A stretch of 64,000 nucleotides of DNA from positions 4,008,501-4,072,500 of the forward strand of contig JAZARR010000221.1 of the NCBI GenBank assembly GCA_037389465.1. The letters are read 5' to 3'. The translations under genes were made by a program, and so were the position numbers. The stretch comes from Baylisascaris procyonis. Lineage: Eukaryota; Nematoda; Chromadorea; Rhabditida; Ascarididae. This document shows positions 49,106-61,100 of this stretch, piece by piece. The notes beneath the pieces were generated by a model. The model did no database searches and was not told where the DNA came from. It saw only the letters and a list, made by a program, of their open reading frames with translations. Each line of letters begins with the position of its first letter. Position 1 is the first letter of the stretch.

Positions 49106-52100
49106 ATGTTTCCCAACAACAATCCTCAACTCCCACCGAGCGGTGGTCAACAAGCCGCCAATAATATGAGCAATATGGCCGCACTCTACCTCCATCCTTC
49201 TCTTGGCCTCTCCACTCAAGCTTATTCACAGCTCTATCAGCAGGTATCTTGTTCATCCCCAATACTTGCTCAAATGCAGATTATATAGATTATTACAAGA
49301 TTGCAGACTATCAAGTTGGAATATTGTGATGAATATGCAGTTTTGCTGTTATCACCATCAAAGTGTTTTATAGTATAGTACACTTTAACTCGCATAAAAT
49401 TGCTCTTCCTGGCAGTATCTGATTTTCAACATTCAAAAAATTAAACCAACCACTCAGGATTAGACTGATTTTTCAAAAAGCTTTTAGGGTTTATTATTGC
49501 ATGAGATGGTTGAGTTTGGAGGGATGTGGTGTGATGTTTCGAGATGAGATGAATGTTTGTTTCCATTTGTTTCCATAATGTTTCCATTGCATGAGATGAA
49601 TGTTTCGAGATTGAATGCTAATCGTCATTCCAGGATGTGTGGATAAGAGGCGGTTCTCCATCCTCTCTTCCTTTCAAGCACTTCCTCCTTTCTTTCGTCC
49701 ATAAGCAGCCATTTTTATGTTATTGCAGTCGAAATTTGTCGTTGTGAACAAATAACATTCATATGCAAATAGAGGGATCAGGAAAGCAAATAAATCTTTA
49801 CATTGTATGCATTTCAAAAGAATCTCTAGTAGCCGCAGATGGCATTTTACGGGTGTCTAATGAAGTTCTTGAGCATAGCTATCTTCTTACAGGGTCAAGC
49901 TCAATTGGCACAGCAGCAGTTGCAAAGACAGGTGGAACAATTGATCGCTGCACAAGCACAAAATGCACAGATGCAAGCACTTCAGGTTGCTGTTCTCTTT
50001 TTTCTTCCTTTAAGCAATTCGTTTGAGGCCTATTAAACACTTTTCAGGCGAGCTGTTCTGTTCGAGCAAAACTCTTTACACATTTGCTTATGTGGAAATG
50101 AAACGGCTCGATATGTTGAAATGGCAGTGGAAAACAGTTAGAAATGATAGAAATTGTTCTTCGATGTATAGATTTTTTTAAAGATATGCTGTTGAGCTTT
50201 TTTTTTCGTTATATCTAATGCACAATTTCCAGCAACAGGTTGCATATCATCAACAACAACAAGCAGCTCAAGCCCAAGCTCAGGCACAAGCTCAAGCTCA
50301 GGCTCAAGCTGCCGCGCAACAAAAAGCGCAGCAACAAGCACAATTGCATCATGCACAAGCGCAAGCTGCTCAAATGCAACGGTTGAACGCGTTTCGGCAG
50401 CAGTCCCAAATGCATGCGCCACATCCGCCAAAACCCGCTGCGGCACAACCAACCGTTGCCAGAGTTCGTCAGGTGATTTTGAATGTGTTATTTGTTTGCT
50501 GATGATTGCACTACGTTTATGATGTATGCTGGCGGGTCACATCGTCGAGTAAGCTAGTTTTATAATCCCATATAGTTTTATGTTCAAAAACGTTCAATAG
50601 TACTTTCATAGATGGTTTTGTTTTGGTCATTATTTTAGGCAGCTACGTCGAATAAAGGAAATATTCTTCTGTGCATTTGGCTGTGAAAAAAAATGCATGA
50701 ATAAAAAAAAATTTAGCAATGGCCATGTATTTCTATACAACGGAGATCTGATTGAGTGTTCTTTTAGGAGATGATGCAGGTTGTTTCCTTATTGAAACTA
50801 GTCTCGCATTATCTTCCTTTCTTCTTTTCCTTCTCTTTCCTTTAGGTAAAGAGAGAGGAGAAATGGTCACATTTAACGCAGTTGTAGCGAAGTTGCGCAA
50901 AGCATTTGCATTTATTGCTATTAATCTAAATAAGTCGTCGATAAAATATAAGCAAAATTGATTATTATAACATTAAAATTTTTATTAGTTTCATTTCATT
51001 GCTACATGAGAATGCTTGAAAGGATTTTATTCACGTGTTCAATGAAAGAGTTTTTGCATTTTATGAAGCCCATAAGAATTTCACCACTTTCTATTCATTG
51101 TCCCTCCTTTTTTTGCATCAAATTTTTTTCAATAGGAAGGTCTTTGCGTTATCAAATTTGATCTCTTTGATATGTTAAGTAATAAAAAAAGTGATTTAAT
51201 TGAAATATAAGCAAATTGAAGCAAGCAAGCACTTTTATAGCATACGGAATCGAGTGCTGAAGTAGATGCACGTCGAAGGCGATCGTTAATATCGGACTTT
51301 ATGACAGCACCTGCACCAGCAGTTTTTGCAGGTATTTTTATGCAGCACATTATCGCTCATTTTTTAATTTCTTTTGGCGAATTTTTTTTTGTTTATTCGA
51401 TTTTTTAATGATTATTGGGCTGTATTAAAAGTGATTCAGATTATGTAATGGATAACGCTTTCCCCATTTTTTCGTCGATATTGAAAAGTTTTCCATAGTG
51501 GAATCAAATTTTTGCTTAGAATTGAACTATTTGGTGATTGAAGTGGATAATTAGGGTTATAACGTTGTCTCTTCTAGAATTTCTTTTGGAGAGCGCTATG
51601 TATTTTGTGGGACGTATCCTTTGCCACTTGGATTAGAGACCTGTTTTCTAGCTAGAACCTCTCTTTGCGATGTTCACATAGGCGAATGCACAATTTTATT
51701 TCATTGTTATACAATATTTGAAGTGTTGTAAGGTTTGAAATATTTAAGCGCCTGTGCGATCAACCTCAACAACGGGTGAAATGCTTGCTGAAGCACATCG
51801 TATGAATGCGATGCGTGAATTGGTTTCACCGACCAGCGATGAGAATACTGAAAAGAAAAAGAATTCAATTACGGATCGACTGGAAATTGTTGAGAAAGAA
51901 AAAAAGCACCTCGATGCACAACTTACTATTATTCAACGCAAAAAGGTACATTTTTTATGAATATAGTTTTTTTTTATGAATAGTTTTTTAATGAATATAA
52001 TTGGATATAGTTTAGCTTATCTCCACATACTCTCCTTCTCTTAAAAGGTCATGCTTGCAAATCGAAGTCTAAGCAATTAATCCTCGTGAGTGTTGTCGAT

Positions 52101-55100
52101 TAAATATTATCACATTTAGATATTTGATAAATATTTTAAAATATCATAGCCGACGAAATATCCATTTATTCATATGAATAAAGATTAGGGTTATGTCATT
52201 GCTGATATTTATTGAAACTAGATTCATAGTCACTTTCACCTAGAAGCAATGCAGTCGTAGCTGTTAACTGGTATGCACCAATCGATGCATATTTTAAAGG
52301 AACATCACGATAGCGAATTGGCGAAACTTGAGAAATTGGGAGAAGACCAATCGTCCGAGAAGGAATGTGAGGAGAATGCTGATGAGAGTAGAATGAGTCT
52401 TGTTGAACGTATTTATGCGGAGAATCGAAAAAGAGCAGCTGAAGCTCACGCAGCGGCAAAGAATGCTCCTGCATTACCTTCACTTTTTGCTGATTCTGTT
52501 GTATGTTTTGTTTTTTGGAATTTCAACTTTTTATTTTTTATGTTGATTTGTAAACGCAAAGAGGGATTTTCATGAGGTGAGTGAAGGGGTCACCTTACCC
52601 ACATCCCACTTGGGCATGGGAAGGGAGAGTAAACTTTAAAGCTTTACTTCATTATTTTTCGGTTTCTTAGCTCACTGAGGCAGCACACAGATTAGCACTT
52701 ATTTTAGCTGTTTAAAAGTTTTCTGCTGTCTTCGAAATCTTAATTCTTCCCACCCATTAATTTTGCAGTCTTATACCGTTTCTGATTGAACAATGCTAGG
52801 GAACTTTATATACCTTTTTCAAGTGATTGTTGAATAAGGTTTGTTCATTGTTTCCAACACTTCTGTTGTTGGAATTCGCATAGTACTTGTTTCCTAAGTG
52901 AAAGTATTTTTAAAGATTAGGTAAGTGTGATAATGAAACTGCAATAATTCATGGGAATGCAAACGTCGTTTTTTTGTGATTAGAGAGGCAATTACCGAAT
53001 ACTTCATCAAATTCTACCTTAACAACGAACTGAGAGATGTATCGATTCACTTCTCATAATAGCCTTTGACCATTAAGTTGTCCTCTTTATGAATTTTTTC
53101 TCCCATAAGCATCCTGCCGGAAACGGCTTATCAAGGAACTTCTAGTTTATTTTATTGCGTTAATGCGGGAATTAGTATGAATATTGTCATACAGCGGAGA
53201 TATGTGATACAATGGAACAGGGAGTGAGAAAACTTCATCGCACATAAATACAACAGAACGAGTTGTTTTCAGCCGCTTTATCGGAATCCATTCGATTGTC
53301 CATTGGTGGAGGAGACGATTGAGAGGTATAAGGCAGTAAAACCAATACTTGTAAAAATGCTTATCGAAAAGAAGCAAAAGGAATCATTGGCACAGAAGTA
53401 CCAAACTGAAAAGTATAACGTGATGTATGCGGAATGGCTCGCTAAAGACGAACGTTATTGTAAAAGTCAGAAAAAAATGTTCGTATTTCTTTTGTTTTTG
53501 AAACTTCACTTATTGTATGCTTTTATTTATTTGTCTATCATTTATTTATTTATTTATTTGCTTGTTTATTTGTTCACAGCCGGAGTTTTTTAGATTCTCT
53601 CTCCAACAAAGCATTATAGCGTCGTCTTGTCTCTGCCTGTATGTGTGTGTCCATCTCTCTTGTTTCGCACCATTTACTAGTGATCATCGAATTCAGAGCT
53701 ATAGAATTTGGTGGGTATAATCTATGCTGTGGGATGACCTTCTTTACCACACTTCATTTTCGACTTCCAACTGCTGAACAGGTTAAAATACATAAAGGCG
53801 ATAAAAAAATTTGCTTGCGTTCTATAGCGATCAAATTTTCTTGCTAGGCCATTTGAATATTGTTTCCTGCCAGTTGGCTTGCAGCAAAAATGCATCTTTT
53901 GTGGGCAATTTATATGGGCGATCAGATCAACTGAAATTTGACTGCATTATTTTGCATCTTTTACTTTTCATTGCTAAACGATGGAAATGCTTGCTCAGGT
54001 CAGCAGGATATGAAATCTTGTGTCATGTTAGTTCGTCCGAAAATTCCCAATTTACTTTCTTTTCATTTCGGTGGTTTCTGTTTCTTTCGAAGCCTTGTAG
54101 ATCCACTTAGCTTTTTCACAAATAGCCATAAATGAAAGCGGAAGTGAAGGATGCACACGATTTGAAATAATGTCATATGGCCGTCGATAGGGAGACGTGA
54201 AACGATGAGCCAAATAAGGCGTTATTATTATTGAAAGGGATCGGTAACACTGCAAGAATCTGTTATGAAGTATCTATTCGAGGCTATATGCTAGTTTATT
54301 CGGTCAGCATTAGTATGTGCAACGCCAACAAATTATCAGTTGTATAACGGAGTTTAACTGGTAAAAATGAGACATTAGCAATTAACTAATAGATATTTCT
54401 ATAGAAAAAAAAAACATTTATTTCGTTGATTTTAAATGCCATTTTTATAAAATTTTTTCATGATATATTGAAACCAATTTAATTTAGAGCTACACATATT
54501 ATAAGTCGTAAATGTGCGTTTTTTTTTATATTTTCCATAATTGGAAGAGGCAAAATTTTTTTTTTTTTTTTGAATGATTTAATTTTAAAGGGCTCGTGAT
54601 GAGAGACATCGGGAAATCTTTGAGAGGACATTTCCTGAGCTAAAAAAGGCACGAGAGGAACGAGAACGCAACGGTCGAGGAAATACTAACGGTGCGGGTG
54701 TCCCAAAAAAGGCTGACGGATCCACTGAACAGGTATCAATATTAGTAATATGCTAGTAATGGTTTGCCATCTGCATTCAATGAAGAATCTATAAGAAAAA
54801 TATAAAATCCGAAAAGATTAGATGCGTTGATGTTGAGGTAAGATTCAAAGTTGTCTTCGGTTTGGGTACAGTAGATCATAATTATAAGCCCATCTTTGGA
54901 TGTGTTAACAATAAATTAAACGTATCTTCAACATCACTTCTTTTGTAATCACTTTTTTAAAAATTTCTCATAATTTTTTCTTAAAGTACTGTGGAATTTT
55001 TGGAATATTTTAGATTTATGGCTGGTTTATTCTAGGATGAAGAGGAGAAAAAACGACGTTCGGCAGCACTTCCTCCGATGATGTTAAGTGCACGCGATCG

Positions 55101-58100
55101 ACATGCTGTATTCTATGTGGATGTGAATGGGATCGTTAGGAACCCATTGGAAGAGCACAATGCTTTCGTCGAAAACTTTCTGTCTACTTGGTCGGAGGAC
55201 GAGAAATTGGTTTGCATTGCTCAGAATTTTTTATTTCGAGTAGTGAGACATATATTCAATATTTAAGGGATGATTTAATTGAGAAATAAAGTGGTCGCTA
55301 TGTCGTTTTCTATTGTAGGTCTTTCTTTTCCGAAAATTATACCAATCCTTATCTTCAGACACTGCAAATTCACCTGACATTATACATTTGGCATGTTTTT
55401 ATTTAAAATTGAGTTTTACAACGCATAGCTATGACACAATGTTTCTCATTTTTTTCATTTATATAGAATATTGCATTAGCGTTGGAAGGCTGAATGGGTG
55501 AGAAATGGTTGATCTCATGGGGTTGATGATTGCATTTCAGTCGTTTTCTATAATTTATGCTGCATATCGACGAATTGATGTTGAATATGCAAAATATTGC
55601 TACTAGTTTAAAATGTTTTCTAATGTTTTTTTTGAAATTGATGAACCTTTCTGTTTTGAAATTGCACTTAATTGCAATTGATTTTGATGAGTCGTATGAG
55701 TTGGTTCCGCTTGCTTTTTTATTAATTTCAATATTAGGCAGTTGTTGTTCTGATAGGTTTACTAAATGATATATAAAAATGCTTTGAGTGATATAAGTTT
55801 ACTGTAGTTTGCAACGCAAAATCCACCATATTTATTTGCGTTGTGCTATGCGTGAACGGAAAACCTGAATAGGAGCATCAAATAGAAAATCATCTGTTGT
55901 AGACCGAGGGCCGTAAAAAATCCCGTTCAAGGAAATATTTCGTCTTTCTCGAAGCTCGATACTGATGAGAGTCTTGTGAGAAATAATGCTGACTGTATTG
56001 TCTGAGGTTTCGTCCTTTTTTCTCGTTTCAGATAAATCCTTATCCAGTTTGACTCCTCTGCAGTTAAAAAAAAAGATTCTGCGATCCATTTTTATATTTC
56101 AGATTTTTAGGGTACCAATTTCCGTGGAAAACAATTCTGTTATCTCTAACGCGAGTTTCCTTATTGTTGTTCACTTTTAGAAAAATCGATTTTTTCGTAT
56201 ATTATTTATATTTTTTTTATGTTTTAGATGTTCAAAGAGCAGATAGTGGCATATGGGAAAAATTTTGCTGCAATAGCCGAATTTTTGGATCGAAAGACGG
56301 TAAAAGATTGTGTTCTCTATTATTATCTATCGAAGAAACGACAAAATTATAAAGCTCTAATGGGAAAGCGTCGTAGAAAACCGGCAAAACATTATAAGCC
56401 ACCAGTGATGCCGAAAGCTGAAGACGTTCTATCGAGAGCACCACAAGATGCAGGCGCTGTACCATGTAAGTGTTCCCAATGTTTGTTTGAATTCATTTCG
56501 AGAGTAATTAGAAAATGAAAATCTTATTTGTTTGCTAAATCTTTCTTCTAATCTGCTAAATTGTTATCAAATTCATACTGAAACTCAATTTTTTGTTGAA
56601 AGTTTTGTTTTGAAATATTGCAGACTTTTCAAGAGAGCAATTGACTTGGCTTGAATTATTATTAGTGATTTTGCGATAACAGTTGAGTAGATTAATTTTT
56701 CATAGAAACGAAACAAGGTAATCACATCGCCTTATATATTTTTATTCCCCTTCAGTGCTCTCTCTTTACAACTTTCAGTACATTATCCATGAAAGATATA
56801 ATAATTGAGTAGATTTGTGAATAATTTTGTTAATTTAATTATTTCGTTCAGTGAATGGTCCCAAAGAATACGAGTGTTGTGTATGCAATTGCAAGATCGA
56901 TAATGAAACAAATCCTGGGCGTGTACTCACTCGTGCATCATATGAGGTATATGGTGTCGATGCCAATCAGGCAAACCCATCGGATGTACGTATTTGTCAG
57001 AAGTGTCGTATGAAGGCTATGAAGAACAAAAACTCAACGTTAGTTATTTATGTTCTTCTTTAGAGCTCTAATTTATTTTGAGTGGTAAAGGACGAGTGAA
57101 AGTGAAACATCTGAGTGTTCACAAATGATGTAGTTAGCTACGCAGATGCTGGTCGAAGTGCATCTGTTTCCGAGCGTTGTGAAGAGCTCGCCACAGGATT
57201 GTTCTTAGGCATTTCCGGAACGGAGGGGAAGGAGAATGGGATTGAATCAGTCCCCATCCACACCTCTGAAGATATTTCCACCTGTGAATCTGAAGATAGT
57301 TTGCACACCTCAGAAATTTGACAAGTTGATTTGCAGGCGTTTATGTCGGAAGAAGAGAGGAGAGGTTGTATTGACAGACGTTTGCCAATAATTGTTCCGG
57401 AAGTAATATTCGATAAGCTTCACCAAATTCATATTTGTTTTGTGTTTTGCTATTTTCGTTCATTTTCAATGAGAAAATTTTATTATTTCAGTCGTTGTCA
57501 AGTGGGTACCTGCCGTAATGCGAGACGAAAAGTGAAACCCACTCGACCAATGCCATCGAAGTGGAAGTTGATGAACGTTGAGCAGAAGGAGTTCTTCATG
57601 CATCATATGCTAATACCAGATGGGATCGTCAAATGTTGCCCTGCGTGCCATAAGAAAATCACCAAAAAACTCGATATGGTATGTGATTTAAGCTTCCCTG
57701 ATTCAGCAGTTGTTGGAAACATTGGCAAGCAATTGTTTTTGCTGGCCTGACGAGTCGGTAATTTTACAAGGCTTGAAATTAAAAAACGAACGCTTTTGGC
57801 TATAATTCAACAAAAGAATAAATAAAGAAAGAAGTTTATAGGAAAAAGTCTTGATCGGATAATTTAGGCCACAAATATTTGCAGCGATAAGAATAAGGAT
57901 GAATTGATGAGATGGTACTAACGATATAGAAAATAAGCTGATGAAGTGATTATTCAATAGCCATTCGAATGTTTAGCATTAATTCTTTTGACTCCTAAAA
58001 TGATTTACTATTTCATTTATGATTAATGTCAATATTGGAGATTGGCATATTTCCCTTATTTCTTCGATGATCGCTTTGAGTTATTTAGGTGATTTTTTTT

Positions 58101-61100
58101 TTAATATCTTAAGTGCTGAAATGTTGGAGAAATTTAAGAAGAATCATCTAGAAGCATTTGATTTAGAGCTTTTTTTTTGCCCGTTTTGTCGAGGCGGTTT
58201 ATAACAGTCGTTAAAATGCTTTCTTATGCAAGATTTTTTCTTGTTCCTCTCTTTCACACTTCCAGTCTTTTTGCCTCCTCGCCCTCCCCTCCTCTCCCCC
58301 CCCCCCCCCACCTCTCATCCCCATTTAAAGCGTTCATTCTCAGCGCACTCTATTCAAAAATTAGCAGCGATTATTCATCGCAATGATGAGTAACAATGCA
58401 AAGCCGAATGATTTTTAGACATGCTCGTTGTTTCTTTGCAGCTGTTCAATGGGGAGTTGGATGGGGAAATGAAACTTTGGCAAGAATCGGCAACAGTGAT
58501 ATGGACAGACGAGGAAATCGAGGTGTTGCGTATGATCGTCGAGGCGGTCGGAATCGACGATTGGAAGACAGTGGCCGAGAAGATGGATGCGGATAATCAT
58601 AAATTCAGTGCTGAGGTTCGATTCAAGTTATTAGAAGCCGTAATGCTTAGCGGCTGAGAATACGTGATTGAGTAGATGTTCATGATGCTGTTGGTTGTAG
58701 ACGTTCATTGTAGTCCAGTGAATCCTTACGATCTAAGATGATCGTATATCGCAAAGAAAGCTCGAACCTAATTTCATTCCGAAATAGTTTATAAGAGCAG
58801 TGCACATTCATGAGCGTGTTAATTTCGTGGCACATAGATTTGCTTTGCAGCGTAATAAAGCACTTTCTATATTGCAAAGAAACCTTGGAGAATTGCAGTT
58901 TAAAAAATTTTTCAGCATCTAATCTCATAAAAGATTAATTTTTTTTTAATACTCTGAGCAGTAAATTCTTAATATTTTCCAAAATTTTCAAGTGCAAAAA
59001 TTTTTGCAGCAATGCAGACAGCAATACGAAAAGATCGGCTATTTGGATAAATCGAAACAAGGCAATGTAGAAAGTGATGAAGAAGAAGGCACCGATGACG
59101 AAAAGGAACAGCAACAAACGGCACCGATCACTGAATCGAAAGATGAACCTGCAGAAGTGGAACATGACCCCAGGTATGTGGGCATTATTGTGCATTTCTG
59201 TGATACATTGTATTGACTCTGTTACCAATGTGAGATGATGCGAAGGAAATTCCACCTCTTATACAGGTGTGACAAGTGACAGAGTTTATGAAGAAAGTTT
59301 CGCTTATTGGCATCCTTCAAAAAGAATCTTTTTTAATGTAGCGATCAATTCAAAAAGTGTTATATAAATTGTGATGTGAGCGATGCATTTTCCTCAATGG
59401 GAACGGGCTTTCCTTCATATGTTTTTATACTCTGAGCAGTAAATTCTTAATGTTTTTGTCTGGTTACTTTCATTTTGAATATAATTGAATAAGAGAGGAG
59501 TGTGCAGTAAGGACCGCAAGAATGATAAATCTTATGGATACTAATTCTCCGCTTTACTTCTCACTTTTCTCAAAATAATTTCCGTTGAAGCGACATTGCA
59601 CAATGAAGATCCTCATCCGATCCGGAATTCGGCAGCCCTTTGGATTTTCTATCTTTGCATTTGTTGTTTTGTCTTTATGACAAGTTGATTCGAATATTAT
59701 AAGCAACGATACAACATTTCTAAATAATTAAGTGGCGAGAGCAGCGCAACACTTAGCGCTGACGAGGTGACGAATCACGATGAAAGTGTCGTCCTCTCCC
59801 CGGCAGTCTCCATTCAACAGTCATCGACGCAAATTTATAAACCTCGATTCCGTGGCGCTGCTCACTTGCTACCTGAGACGACGAATGTCTCCGGTGCACC
59901 AGATTCAACTGATATATCGTCGATAATTAAGCGAGAGGTAAGAATAGGAACGTCTAATTTTCATCGAAATCAGCGGTATTGACTACGGGTTTAATAAAAT
60001 ATGTTCATACTGCAGGAAGCTGGGACAGCGAATGATTACATGTGGTACGCTGGGGCGATCTTTCAAAGATGATAGAATAGCCTATTTAACTAACATTTTA
60101 ATAGTTTATTTAATTAGCATTTTAAAGGAGCAAGCATTTTCCATCTTAAACAAAACTCTTGCGAGTTGCAGATTCCCTTAAATCAGAAAAAGGGAGGGAG
60201 GAAAGTTTTGGGTATTTGAAGGAGGTAGTTATTAGGAAAGAAGAGGGTTATTTTTTTCAACAAAATGTGAGGAAAAAACGTTTTCACTTTTTTTAATAGT
60301 AAAGAAATAATCTTCATTGATTTTTGGTTCAGAAAATGGAATTTGGCAATATAAGTTTTTAAGGAATCTTGATCCCAGTTAAAATTTAAGGGTGAGTGGT
60401 TCTAATCCAAAAATTAATTTCAAACAGTATGGCTGATATGCATTAAAAGGTGGTATCTAAAGATGATATGTATTCGAATCGCAGGTAGAGCGTGCATCGG
60501 AGACTTCATCTCCAACAATGCGAGTATCGGGTCATAATGTGCTTGTTCGTTCCTCATCGTCGGATGTAGCAACAAAGCCGAGTGTCACTGCTGTATTGCC
60601 GACCACTTTGTTCAAACCATCGGCATTTACTTCGGCATCTGCGACTGCACCCTCTCCACATTCCATAACTCAAGTATTCATATGCAATCAATCATACGCG
60701 TCATTTACTTTAATGCTTCACGTATAAGTTGCCGTTTTTGCAGGAGGGAGCAGTATGAATAATTTGGAATAATCGTTTATTGATGAGTTCGATGTGAATT
60801 CTATTTGGTATGAACATGGCAGGTATCGAAATGTAATAACTTTTAGTTTGTATATTGACGTTAAAACGATAGCTCCCATTGATTGTTGGCTGTAAATATA
60901 GGATTAGTCAGTTGGTAAATAAAGCGCCATATGTAGATATACGAACACTTAAATGCTTCAAGGCAAATCAAATCGAAGTTGAGTCTAATTTCATGCATAA
61001 ATTTGAAAAAAAAATTCACTGAACTTCATGTTTTATTTCTCATGATATCGTTTTCGATCAAAATTTTGTGCGAAGTAGTTTTTTTTTTTTTGGTTTAGTG

